Source: Ashinkailepas kermadecensis (taxonomy: Eukaryota; Arthropoda; Thecostraca; Neolepadidae). From it: 64,000 bases of DNA. Both the position numbers and the translations under genes were made by a program. Location of the stretch: contig JAOTOM010004611.1 of NCBI GenBank assembly GCA_034440615.1, forward strand, positions 84,501 through 148,500. Direction: 5' to 3'. Of this stretch, positions 38,806 to 50,830 are shown one piece after another; position 1 is the first letter of the stretch, and every line of letters starts with the position of its first letter. The notes beneath the pieces are model-generated. The model was not told the origin of the DNA. It searched no databases and was given only the letters and a program-made list of their open reading frames with translations.

Positions 38806-40079
38806 TCCCGCATGTGCACGACAGCGGCTAACGCAACGTACCTGTCGCGCGGCAAAGCAATGCTTGACGTCACAACGTTCCGCTGGAGGCGAGTTCCAAC
38901 GTCACAACGTTCCGCAGGCGGCACTCACTTTCCCTGCCCAGGCTCGACTGATCGCGTGGCCAACCGGTCGTCTGCTGCTGGAGGCATCAGCCAACCCTGG
39001 CCCGCAACACAGACCGCGCAGCCAATCAGGAGGATCGATACTAACGCGGAGCGGCGGTCGGAATGCAGAGCGCTTCACAAATCGTACGCCTTATGTGCGG
39101 CGCCCAGGGAACATGCACGTTGCAGGGGCGGATACAGGAGGTGAGGCACTGGGGGAATGCGCCCTCCTTATGAAAACGTGGCACCCCTCCGACCAGGGAC
39201 GGCTCCCCTTCAGGAAGGCTCGAATTGAATTACAACTTCGTGAGAGCAGATTGTTCGTCTTGGTGAAAGGACAACTTGACCTGAGTTCGGGGTTTATATA
39301 TTGCAAAGTTGCATTTGGAGTAGTTCTACGTCGCATGACGGTATTTTAAAGATTTTGGAACATTGCTCACCTTGATCCGTCCAAGGCAGTGGAGTACCTA
39401 GGATTTGCGTTAGGGGAAAACAGATTTTAAAGGGGCCCACCTACGCCAATTTTTTTTTTAAGTCCCCGGATTTCGACCACTGTTTTTCAAAGGGACCCAT
39501 TTTTATTTTTGTTCAACAAATTAATTAGTCACCAAATTCATTGATTTATGGAGGAGATCCACTCTACCACATTCGTTTCTGAATGTCCGGATGCCAACCC
39601 TAACTCTCCCCATCCTGTTCGTAGGTTTTTCTTTTGGTGTCCCTCGATAAGTCATCTCACACTGCTGACAATATGCCTGTGCAAATCACTAAATTTATTC
39701 GATTTCAGGCATTCCAGTTAATAACACCCGGTCGCCAAAACGTCAACGTTCGTGCACGTGTACACCCGCCTTGCGCATCCGGCTCATTCGACACACTTCG
39801 TGCGATTCTTTGGTTTCTGCTTGGCCTCCTACGTTTTGCTAATTTCTGTCACATGATAGTCTTGTGCCATATTTGACGTAGGAATCTTTCGCATTGAGGT
39901 TCGCTGGAAAATTCCATTTATTAAAATCGATGATTAGTTGTCTTCTTTCCACAGTTTTCGGTGATTAGGAAATCCGGGTACCCCCCGGGCCTTCGTGCAC
40001 CTCATCTCTTTGGCTGAATATGCTCCCGGATTGGTTACCGGACTGAGGCCCTAGATAGGTATCCTTTTTTACCCGTTGC
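38806..40079. other. Unique sequence, no gene recognised
   Basis: A 161-codon frame at 38864-39349 has no recognised domain. The sequence GCAGTGGAGTACCTAGGATT at about 39390 resembles interspersed-repeat termini but cannot be assigned. Confidence 0.45.
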
Positions 40080-41450
40080 GTTTTTCTTCGTATGCGGACG
40101 TGTTTAAAGCACTGGCCACCTTTTGTTATTGATTCGGCACCTTTTGGAGACCCCGGTTCTTTTTTTTAGGGTTTTCGTGTTTTTATTTGTGCATCGACTA
40201 TATTTTTGAGGTTCCCGAACATTTTCGAACAACCCGATGTGTTTATTTAGTGCCCGGTTTTTGTTCCTTTTTAAGGACCATGTCGCTCTTTTAATGCCCC
40301 CTCCTGTTTTTGAACTCCCCATGGGTCTCATGGCCCCGGTTTTCTTCCAGGGTCTCCGTTGTGTTTTTTAGACCTCCCGGTGTGCTTATGTAGAGCTGCG
40401 ACGCATGTTTTAAGACCCTGTCCCTTTTTGCGAGACTAGTTATGTTTTGGAGGGCATGGTTCATGTATAGCCCCCCGTTGTGCTCTTATGGTACTGCTGT
40501 TTATTTGGGGCTCCTGATGCACATTTGTGGAACCCCAGCACGATGTTGCGCGCTCCGGTATGATTTATTTGGGTTCCGGCGCCACTTTTCGAGCCCAAGC
40601 TCTTGGTTCCGGAGGAACCCGACGCCGGTTTACTCGGGTCGACGCAATTTTTGGTGACGTCTTCTTTTTTTTAAAGTCCGAGTCCCGGCCTGATTCTTCA
40701 GGCACCCGGCGTCATATTTTGGTGTGCCGTTGCGATCTTTCGAGCTCCGGGTCGTTTTTTGGACGTACGTGGGATTTGAAGGAATATGGTGTTATGTTCG
40801 GGGTTCCGTGGCGATTTTCCTGATTCGGACATGTATTTTTCGGAATCTGTCCTTATTTTGGAGGGCTCCGGCTTGATCATCAGCGGGTTCCGACTCGCTT
40901 TTTTTTGGAGCCACGCTGTGCTTGTTTTGTGCCATCGACGCTAATTTTTGGGAGCCCCGAAAGACATTTTTGATGACCCGACCAGAATGTTTGGGACTAT
41001 CGACGATAATTTCGGGTTCCGAACGCGATGTTCTGCGCGCTCGGCGCAAGCTCATGGGGCGCGTTTTACTTTGGGTCCCAGTGTAATTTTGGCGGGAACC
41101 GGCGCAAAGCTTCGGGCCCGGTGCGTGATCTTGGTGCCTGCTGAATTTATTTAGAGCCACCTACGTTAATTATGAGGCACCGACACGAATTTATGGAACC
41201 AAAAGCGATTTTTTTTAACCACAGCGCGATTCTTGAAGCCCACCCCTTCAGGAAGGAGGGGGGGTTGCCTCTTTGGTGAGCCACTACGGCTCCTGAACCA
41301 GTTTTTTTCCACCTGGTGGTACTCTTCACAGTAGAAAGGCCCTTCGGAAAACTTATTTTCGGGACCTGTTCTGAATTTTCCAGCGCTCCGGTTGATTCGA
41401 AGGAGTCCCTTTGTCATTTTTAAAGTCGAATTCTATTTTTTTGGGGTAGG
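40080..41450 (+). repeat. Copy A of an unrecognised ~1.3-kb internally repetitive element
   Basis: It aligns in order with copy B at about 45.96-47.23 kb. Landmarks include CTCCTGATGCACATTTGTGG, TTATTTTGGAGGGCTCCGGC, TTTGGGACTATCGACG, and a tail with GGTTGATTCGAAGGAGTC. Internally, short words of the form GGNNCCGGCGCGATTTTTKG recur every ~20-35 bp. It has no long ORF. It could be an ancient satellite fragment, a non-autonomous transposon or decayed duplicated DNA. Confidence 0.75.
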
Positions 41451-43499
41451 TAGGAGGCCGAAGCAACAATCGCCGAAGCCAAGCCCAAAGAAATAACCAC
41501 AATAACAACAGTTCTCGTTGCCAACCAAGATCTCCCGTTTCAAAATCTTCAGACAAATTAGACAGACTCGACTGTACAACGGCGAAGAATCCCTCCACCA
41601 CATCTGATGATCGCTTTGGGTGCGTTCCTTCGAAGGCTGTAGAAGACTCATATAGAAGACCATATGCGTTCCTCCAAGCATTCGGTACGGATGCAATAGA
41701 GTCTTGAACTATTCGCCAACGGGCAAGGTATAAACTATTGTGTTAACTTCTTGATCTTTTCGTTCTTGGATGTTACGGTCTTAGACTTTTTAATTTTGGA
41801 CTTATAGAATCATTGGAGGTTAGGTTTTTGAACTTATGATCTTTGGACTATTGGTCTTCGGACGTTGTGATTTAAGGATTTTATGATTCTTGGACTTTTT
41901 TGTAATTGTACTTTTCTTTGGATATTACTTTTTCCGATGTTCTGAATAACCCCCAGCGAAAAGAAATTGGGGGGGACACGAAAGAAATTGAGGGGGACAA
42001 CCCGCCACTTTTCAGAAATTGGGGGAACATGTCCCCCAGCCCCCACCTCCACCCCCAGAGATTACACCCATGGTCAAAACAAGACTTTCTTCGTATTTCT
42101 AGCGAACCGATATCCAGCTGAACGCCCGCGGTATTTCCCTAATGCAGATATAACTTCTTTTTTTTCTGAAAGAAGCTTATTTTGGAAATTGAATTCTTTC
42201 GGTTCATCTAGTATGATTAAATCACTAGACTTACCATTTCATAATAATATTTATGTATATCTCTAAATATTCCCTTGCAAACACGCAAAGCATACAGCTT
42301 TAGTATAAAGGAACGACAAAATCAAATATGACCATGAACCATTGGTTACATTGTAGGTAGTAGTCATGCCAGATGTGTCCAACCTTTTGTTTTCCGGAAA
42401 CGTGAACGAAAGACGAAAGACGAACGAGTGACGATAGTAGGCGATTGTGGTTAGCGGTGATTCCAGTTAGAAGACGATATAGAATCCATCTGTGCGTGGT
42501 TGATATTTGACGTAAGGAAAGACAAAATTAATCAATGGTTTCATTTGTCATCGACAACTGCTTGGTGCATAATACACATGTGAAACTGTTGCAAATTCGC
42601 TACATTGGCATGGAGCGATTGCAGTGAGGTGGGACCTAATTGACCTACATGGATTGAACTAAAACATGTTGACATGATCTTATTTTTAATTGGAGCAATG
42701 ATTTATATCCGAATTCTTACCCTTACTTTTCTTTTCAATGTTTCTCTCTGGCTTGCATTATGCAGCTCTGCCCTTGGGTATCACCATTGCATAATGCAGG
42801 AGCTGGCAATAATTCATTAAGAGTTTTTGTTGTTGAGTTGGTTTGGTCACAGAATAGGAAGTAGGACCTAGGTAGGCAGGGAGGCAATTGTAAAACATTA
42901 TTGAATGCTGTCCCACCAGACCTCTCTGGTCTCCTAGTGAATTAAACAAAACTGGCTGCAACAATCTCACAATCGGTCTGTGCTACTGACTGTAATGACA
43001 GCATGCACAGTCTGTACCTGAGTACATAGCGAGCATACATATGAATGGTCTACCTACCATTCGGCAGTGGAACGTGCATACTTTCTGTATGTATGGGTGG
43101 TGCCGGCTGGGGTGAAGTGGAGGCCGATTGTGACCTCATTTGACCCTGAAGACATTGACCTCGGGTCATGAAATGGACACTGCAGTGAGTTCACTACAGC
43201 TGTAATTCCTCCAAATTTTGTGCTTCTAGTTTCAGAGCTTAGGTAGCTTTTGTTTTTTGTTGCAGGTTATCAGTGACATTTGGGTTCTTAAAAGCATTTA
43301 TGGATTTTCAGCTGTACTTCCAACTGGTAAAGGCAGCAGATGCACTACTGACATCATCACCATCATTAAACAACCAACAAATGTCATAAAAATCACTCAT
43401 TTATAGTGTCTAGCTACATTTGTAAATATTTTTGACATCAGCTTGCATTGTCAGCATCAATAACCTCCCACATCCATGGAAGGGTAAATTTCCAGAAAC
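41451..43499. other. AT-rich unique sequence
   Basis: No gene recognised. A near-palindromic GGGGGAACATGTCCCCC lies at about 42022, in a GGGGGACA-rich context at 41965-42055 of a type often seen at interspersed repeats. A CT-rich tract lies at about 42725. Confidence 0.5.
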
Positions 43500-44198
43500 A
43501 GGTAAAATGCGATTTTTTGGATTTTTTTTTTTAACACGGTATTTTAACATAAAAATCATGATGCGACCACTCATTTTCTCCGCGAATGATTACTTTTAAG
43601 TCAGCGACGATTGATGACATCATAATGATTTGATGACGTCATATGCATTAAGTCTGGGGAAGAAAAAAGCCTAACCTAACCTAGACTAAGATAATGTAGC
43701 ATAATATATGAAATATATTATATCATAATATAATTTAATCTAACCTAACTTAACCTAACCTAACCTAACCTAACAGGAAAACCAGAATCGTCCGAAACAA
43801 ATTTTTCTGCCATGACGTCATCAAATATATTAAAAATAAAATAATACAGCATCGCAAGAAATTTCCGACCCTTGTCGACGGTTGCTGGTGCGACGTGTTG
43901 CGAGTATTCATTCTCGGAGATAATGTCAAATTAAGGCAGAAACATAAGGTTTTCGATGACAAAGAGTATTAAATCGAGTGCATGAAGTGTTGAATGTCTT
44001 CTTTATCAAGTCTGTGAAACACCAGGTACGGATAATTATATGCGATGTGCTATGTTTACAGAGTGAAGATTATGGTCGTGTATCTGTTTGCCAACTGAAA
44101 AATAATTATTTGCGGAGAAAATGAGTGGTCGCATCATGATTTTTACATTAAAATACCCTGTATTCAAAAAAACAATTCCAAAAAATCGCATTTTACCT
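43500..44198. mobile_element. ~0.7-kb MITE with ~95-bp terminal inverted repeats
   Basis: The left end AGGTAAAATGCGATTTTTTG at 43500 is matched in reverse complement by the right end at 44198. The arms stay similar for ~95 bp through CATGATGCGACCACTCATTT and TCTCCGC. It has no coding capacity. The target-site duplication is not clear. The interior contains three TGACGTCA-type or near-CRE words and a TTAGG-like stretch. Confidence 0.85.
43741..43779 (-). repeat. (TTAGG)n-like interstitial stretch
   Basis: The plus strand reads TAACCTAACTTAACCTAACC and continues as TAACC units for about 39 bp; a shorter match lies at about 43671-43683. On the minus strand this is (GGTTA)n, the same as the TTAGG repeat of many arthropod telomeres. 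It lies inside the MITE, so it is not a chromosome end. Confidence 0.85.
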
Positions 44199-45955
44199 AG
44201 ATCTTGAATAATACCCATGGAAGACTATGAGGAGAATTTGGAGTTTGTGTGGGTTAATATATAATGAAGAATAATGCAAAATTGCAACCAAAAAATATCC
44301 TAGCCCACTGACATTTGATTGCCTAGGCCCTCCTGAGGTTGGATTGCCTATAACTTACTGATGTTTGATCCTCCAAAGCTTACTGATCCTGGATTGCCTG
44401 AAACCTACAGATGTTGGATCACATATGTCAACACAGATTATGTCAATCATTTTGTCAATCATTATGTCAATCATTATGTCAATCAACATATCATTATGTC
44501 AACACAGATTCTTTGTCATACACTGCCAGTGCTATGTGATGTGATGTAATATAGTGAATATCTTGCTTGTATGTTATTTCCCAAATAAGTGGTAGAGGGA
44601 GGAATTACCTAGGTAAGCTTTAACAAGTCCAATTCATACATTTTTATCCAATTGTGCTCTGGGGCTTCTTTTATATAAATGCTGGTTTTAGGTGTTCCAA
44701 CATCAACAGGCCATATGCAGTTCAACGTCAGTAGGCATCATGTAATCCAACATCAGCAGGTTATATTTTTGTGTAATTTCCATTCTTCACTGTATATTAA
44801 CATACATCATACATCTTGTACATCTTGTCATACATCTTGTACATACCTGTGATACATCTTGTACATAACGTGATTTCAAGTAAAGAGATTGCCCATGATA
44901 TGGTCTACTGTTAAATATAATTTGCTGATAGTATGCTATTCTTATCATGGTCATTAACACAAGTATCCATATATTATGTGTCTCCCAAGATAAACAAAAA
45001 GATGCACATATAAGCAGGCTATGGGCTCACAATTGAGTTTGAAGGACTTACAACAATTTTCTAAACAACATAGTTTCCATAGGGAAGATCAACATCTTAG
45101 TGGACTCCTTTTGACATCTTGCACCTGATAAAAAAACAATATTTTAATGCTGCTACTTATGGATATTAAATCTTATGTAGTCTTTAACCTGTACTTTTTT
45201 TTTATTACATGCTTTTGGTGAAAGATGAACAATTGTTTGTCATAATATGTGGCATAGGTCTGGTGCATGGTGTGCCTGTGTGACCAAATTTGCTCTTTTA
45301 GGCACCAAGAAAAGATGTAACAATTTGAGCTTGATACAACTTCCAAATCCTGAGCAATATAGTCAACACAATTGGAATTTTACCCAATTTTATGGTAAGG
45401 AATCATTTGTGTGTGGATAAATTTCCACTAGCAATCACGGATTATCCAGGAATAATTATTTTTAATTAGATTCTGATGCCTGAATATGCAAAATAAAAAC
45501 ACTATGCTCACGTTTGTGTGAAGTGTTGCACTGTAGTAGCAAACTGTCTCACACACTGGTGATGACAAAATTATCTTCACACTAATGCACCCCTTGTTCA
45601 ACAAGTTACTCAGCCAACTGAAGCCCTGTGGTAAGCGCACATGCATTTCCAGTTCAACAAGATGCACTTCTTACATGATGTACAAGTTCTTGCCCAATAT
45701 TTGCATGCTGCAAATTTTTGCTCATAATGCTGCATATTGTTGATCCTTTTACCCTACTTTGTAATCTGCCCCACCAAGGGATGAGTACCAACCTTTGGGA
45801 AGTTCTAAATCACATTCACTTCAGAAGACTGGAGCATGCTAGGAAAAACTTTTAATGATTCAATGTTATGCTCCTCCTCCCCCCCCCAGATGTGTTCCTT
45901 TGTAAAATTGAAACAATATTTATTTACAGATTATCAATTACAGGTCTTTGTGTTT
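44199..45955. other. AT-rich unique sequence
   Basis: No gene recognised. Minor direct repeats occur: ATTATGTCAATC at 44435-44500 and TACATCTTGTACAT at 44800-44870. A C9 run lies at about 45880. Confidence 0.5.
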
Positions 45956-47228
45956 ATTCAGTGCCTGCTCTTTTTGTTCTTTTTGAGACCATGTTTTTTG
46001 TGGCCCCAGTCTCTTTTTCAGGTTCTTAGGGATCTTATGGCCCCTGTGTGCTTTGACAAATTCTGTTGTATTTTTTTTTAGAGCTCCCAGTGTGTTTATT
46101 TGGTCTGCAATCCATGTTTTAAGGCTCTGTCAATTTCTGAGAGACTGCACCTTGGAGGGCCAGGTGCATTTTCGGCCCATGTTGTGCTCTTGGGTCCCAC
46201 TTGGTTTCTTTGGGGCCTCTGATGCACATTTGTTGGCCCCCAGTACGATTTTGTGGCTTCGGTGCGATTTTCTTTGGGTCCCGGTGCGACTTTTCGCACC
46301 CAGGCGCGTGGTCCTGGGGACCCAATGCCACTTTTCCGGGCACAGCAAGATTTCTATGGATCTTTTCTGATTTTTCTCTCTCAAAAGTCCGAATTCGGGC
46401 ATGATTTTTCGGGCCCATGGCACCATGTTTTTGTATCCCACCTTGATTTTGTTTAGCTCCGGTACGTTTTTTGGGGGCCTCCGTGATTTGTGAAGGCATC
46501 TGGAGCTATGTTCGATGCTTCAGAGCCATTTTCCTGACAGATATTTATTTTTCGGAATCCCTCCTTATTTTGGAGGGCTCCGGCTTGATTTTTTTCGGAT
46601 ACCAGCGCGATTTTTTGGGTCACACTGCTTATATGGGGCCTGAGACTGCTATTTTGGGAGCCCGACGTGAATTTTGTATGCCCAGACCAAATCTTTGGGA
46701 CTACCGACGGAAATTGTGGGTCCAGAGCGCGATATTTAGGGAACTGGTTCGAGTTTAGCTGTGTTGTATATAGTGTGTTGTATTTAGCTGTGGGCCCAAC
46801 GCGATTTTGGCTGTTCCTGTTGCAAATTTTCGGGCGTCAGAGCGAGTTTTCTGGGGCCTGCTGTACTTATTTGGAGCTCCCTACGCTAATTCTGGTAGAC
46901 CGACGCGAATTTTGGTGGCCCCAGCGCGACTTTTTGGCGCCATGGCATGATTCTTGGGAGCTTACCCCTCTCAGGAGGGAGGGGACATTTGCCCCTTTGA
47001 TATGCCACTGGGGCTACTGAATGAGTTTTTTTTTTCAGCCGATGGCACCTTTCGTAGTAAAAAAGCCATTCGGATATTTTTTTCCATACCTGTTCTGTTC
47101 ATGTGCCCCTAAGCCACAATAACTAACTAGCTAACCATACCTGTTCTGAATATTCGGGTGCTGTGGTTGATTCGATGGAGTCTCTGAGTAATCTTTTTGG
47201 AGATCGAGTTCTATCTTTTTAAAGGCCA
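45956..47228 (+). repeat. Copy B of the ~1.3-kb internally repetitive element
   Basis: Same orientation and order of landmarks as copy A: CTCTGATGCACATTTGTTGG, TTATTTTGGAGGGCTCCGGC, TTTGGGACTACCGACGG, and the terminal GGTTGATTCGATGGAGTC. Divergence is substantial (roughly a quarter of positions by eye) with many indels, so the duplication is old. Confidence 0.75.
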
Positions 47229-48180
47229 TTGTGCGAAAATTTTGGGCCTCGGTACGATGCTGCGGTCTCCCGGTGCGATTTTTATTCGGTGCCCTGACGC
47301 GTTTTTTTTTTTGGGGGGGCAACAATTTTAGTGGGAGTTTGACCCGATTTTTGAGGCCGCAGAGTGACATTCCTGGTAAGAATTGATTTTGTGGGGCCAG
47401 CTGCAACTTTTTGGGCCTTGACCCGACCTTTGGGGCCCCAGTGGGATTTTGAAGGGCTGCGATGCGACTTTTTTGGAAAAGTGTGATCTTTTGGGCCTCG
47501 ACGTCATTTGCTTGGATCCCCAGCGCGAGTTTTAATGGTTTCAACACTTGTTTGTGGTTCAAAACGTTCTGCGTGCTTTTGTAGTCATTCTTGGGGCCCC
47601 AGAGTGATTATCCATGTCTGGATTGTTTTTTTTGTTGCCCCAGCTTCATTTGTTTTAGTCCCGATGGGACACTTGGGGCGACTTTTGGGGGCCCAGCACG
47701 ATTTTCAGGGGCCCTGACCATACCTTTTGGGGGCCCAGTGTCACTTTCAGGGGCCTCGGCAAGACTCTTGGGTCTCAACATGATTTCCAGGGGCCCGGCC
47801 CGACCATTTGTGGCCCACAGCATGATTTCCAGGGGCCCCGGCCTTTTGAGGACCAAGTGTGATTTGGGAAGCCCGGCGTGACTTTCTGTGGTTCCCAGAG
47901 GTATTTTCAGTGTCTTGGTCCCACTTTTTGGGGGCCCCAGCAGCATTTTTATGGGCCAGAGCAATTTCGGGGCACCAATGCTATTTTGAGGGGTCTCGGT
48001 GCGATTTTGGTGGCAACCGGACACATTTTCAGAGACCACTGCTCGACCTTTTGGGGCCCTCAATGGGACTTGCATGGGCCCGGTGTGATTTTTGTGGGCT
48101 CCAGGGGATCTTTCATGAGGCCCTGAGCCATTTTTCCGAACCCCGGCGCGATTCTTCGGAGCCCCACAACCTCTCATGGG
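47229..48180. repeat. Continuation of degenerate GGGCCCNGYGCGATTTT words
   Basis: After copy B, GGGGCCC..CACGATTTTCAG and CAACATGATTTCCAGGGGCC words go on every ~20-35 bp to about 48.18 kb. Copy A has no such continuation. Confidence 0.7.
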
Positions 48181-49765
48181 AGGGGTCATAAATAAAGTCA
48201 TAAAGTATTAAGGCTTAATAAGAGCCACAGGGGCCCATCTGGGTTAAGCCTATCTAGAAAAGGTACTAGAAATGAACATACTCTCACCCCAATCAATCCC
48301 TTATCCCAAGTTCCTAGGAAGCTATATATCCCAGCCTATCTAGCACCATTCACTTGCTATTGCATAACACCCTCAACGATTACAAGCTCCTCCCATCATA
48401 CCCGTGCCTCCAATGCCCACCCTTCGGTATGCCACTGGGGAAACAATGCATGAAATGAGTCAATAGGCCCAAATGGATTGGAGGTCACATAGGGTCTCAT
48501 GTTAAAAGTTGAAATTATTAGTGGGCACATTGGGCCCAAAATGACCTTAGCAATCAATGTTCCCCTGAGCACCAATTCACCATATTAGGGGGCACGGCCG
48601 ACATGGAAAGTGGATTCCTAATAGCATGCAAAGCTATACCCCTGTTTCCCCCCAATAATTTACACTTTTGCATGGGATTGTGCCCACCATTTGGATTGTG
48701 CCCCCCAAATCCATTTGTGCTCACCCACTGCCCTTGTGAATTGTGCCCCTTAATAATCTTCAGAAATCAACATCCCTGATGGAGTCTCCTTACCCATATT
48801 GAGGGCTTCCAATTATATGCTGGTGGCCTTGTTTTCCACATTGGGTGACTCCTCTTCTGTCGTGGAGCCTCATTGACCAAATTAGGTTCCTCCTCTGACG
48901 TTTTGGGGGCCTCCTGTGCTTGGAGCCCCTTTTCCTCCCTTAGGGGTGTGGACTTGCATCTGGTGGACTACTCTTCTCCCCTAGGGGGCTCCTCTTCAAA
49001 TTTAGGGGCATCCTGTCATGGCTCTGGAGCTTGATCCTCTTCAAACCTGGGTGGCTCCTTATCCATCTCGGCGGCATCATTTTCGTCTTGGGGGCCTTCT
49101 CCAATATGCTGGAGCCTCCCTGCCATCTCAGTGCCCAGTATCCTAGGGACCCGATCTGACTTTATGAGGGCCTCCTCCCCAGTCTTGGGGGACTCCTTGT
49201 GCATCCTGGGCCCTTTCCTCCCCTATGGATATCTTCTTCCAAATCAGGTGCCTACTCTCGCGTCTTGTCAGCCTCCTCCATCCTGACTGTCTACTTAGCC
49301 ATCTTAGTGTATCCTTTTGCATACAGGGGCCTCATACTAATTATTTGGGACTTCTTCTTGCAAATTATAGGCCTCCTCTCACATCTTATGGGTCAGTGGA
49401 TCCACTCGTCCCAAGGACTGTTCTCAGTAGATACATTCACCCCAGGGAGTATTGTCAGAGTTAGAGTCAGAGTTAGAGTCAGAGTCAGATTTATTGAGGT
49501 CTCCACAATAATATGGCTTTTCAGCCCTCTCGTCAGTACATTGCTGTAAAACTATATACATAATCCTACTTCTCGTGTCAATAAACAAGAGTCAATTAAA
49601 AATCATCTAGACATAAATCACACTTTACCTAGTGATAGAACGCGCCTCCAAACGGCCGTTCCACGCAGCTACGGCTCTGAACGGGTAGCTACGCTTAGCG
49701 AGTTCGGAGCGAACTCGCGGGAGCTCCAACATCCCTGTCAGCCGATCTACCTTCCCCGGGGACTA
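48181..49765. other. Mostly unique, with weak GGGGGCCTCCTC repetition
   Basis: Degenerate words GGGGGCCTCCT or AGGGGCTCCTC recur every ~30-40 bp at 48.83-49.40 kb, probably a decayed minisatellite. A hairpin GCGAGTTCGGAGCGAACTCGC lies at about 49698. No gene recognised. Confidence 0.5.
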
Positions 49766-50280
49766 TTGTCAGCGGATCCAGTCGTTCCAGGGACTTCTCA
49801 GCAGATCCACTCGTCCCAGAGACTGTTCTCGGTGGATTCACTTGTCCTCGGGACTGTTTTCAGCAGATCCACTCATTCCAGGGACTATTGTCAGTGGAAC
49901 TACTCATCTCAGGGACTGTTCTCAGCGGATCCACTGGTCCCAGGGACTATTATCAGCGGATCCACTGGTCCCATGGACTGTTCTCAGCGGATCCACTCAT
50001 CCCAGGGACTATTGTCAGCGGATCCACTCATTCCAGGGACTATTGTCAGTGGAACTACTCATCTCAGGGACTGTTCTCAGCGGATCCACTGGTCCCAGGG
50101 ACTATTATCAGCGGATCCACTGGTCCCATGGACTGTACTCAGCGGATCCACTCATCCCAGGGACTATTGTCAGCGGATCCAATGGTCCCAAGGGCTGTTC
50201 TCAGCGGATCCACTCATCACAGGGACTATTGTCAGCGGATGTATTCGTCACAGGGACTATTCTCAGCAGATACGCACCAC
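49766..50280. repeat. 31-bp minisatellite, about 16 units
   Basis: Unit GGATCCACTCATCCCAGGGA then CTATTGTCAGC, with GGTCCCA and TGTTCTC variants. It ends ~0.45 kb before the SMURF in-frame stop and start. Confidence 0.95.
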
Positions 50281-50733
50281 CAGGACTCTGACAAACATTG
50301 CTGCCATGGAAATTGCCTGATAAGCAATTCTGAATCTTCGGCTGGGTGAGGTCCAAATTGTTACATGCGATAAAAACTTGGACGGTTTGACTTGACCTGG
50401 CCCATTAAACATGCACATAGGAGATGGCGGAGAAGGGGTGTTTAAATATATTTGTATATATATGTATACTAATCTCTAGTACATTGTGTCCAGCTTTGGA
50501 ACTTAAGATTGATATTGACACTTGGATGACAAATATTCACATCGTAGGTTTTTAATGTTGCGTTCTACAGCATAACATCATGTCAGAGGTTACATACTGT
50601 ACTGTGCGGCCGTCCGAGGTGTGTTGTGTGTTGACCTGCGGTGACCTGCAGAGGTGACAGGCTGCATGGATATCGACAGGTACGGGCCGATGGCTGTGCG
50701 GTGTGATCAGCTGTTGGCGAGTGAGCGGCGTCG
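50281..50733 (+). promoter_or_regulatory. Upstream region of the SMURF gene
   Basis: This should hold the 5' UTR and perhaps promoter or upstream exons. A TATATTTGTATATATATGTA stretch lies at about 50446, but no defined TSS motif can be called. An in-frame TGA at 50722-50724 closes the reading frame upstream of the start. Confidence 0.3.
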
Positions 50734-50775
50734 ATGACATGCCCCGCCCACCCGGCCGGGCCCCCAGCAGCACGA

Positions 50776-50830
50776 ATGTCTCCACCTGGCGGCCACAGAC
50801 GTAACGGCACCTCCAAGATACGCCTCACCA
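50776..50830 (+). CDS. Smurf: SMURF exon 1 (residues 1-18)
   Basis: Encodes [18 protein letters not shown] plus the first base of codon 19. The donor is ACCA|GTGAGT. Neither candidate ATG (50776, 50734) has a purine at -3. Family length favours 50776. Confidence 0.9.

Noticed and set aside
38864..39349. 161-codon plus-strand frame
   Set aside because: No recognisable domain, no supporting splice or polyadenylation context, and comparable frames overlap on the opposite strand.
43741..43779. Chromosome end or telomere
   Set aside because: Only about 39 bp, inside a MITE, with ordinary sequence on both sides.
50734..50775. Upstream ATG as the SMURF start
   Set aside because: It is in frame and open, but would add a 14-residue Ala/Pro-rich extension absent from known SMURF N-termini; 50776 gives the conserved start. 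It is not excluded.
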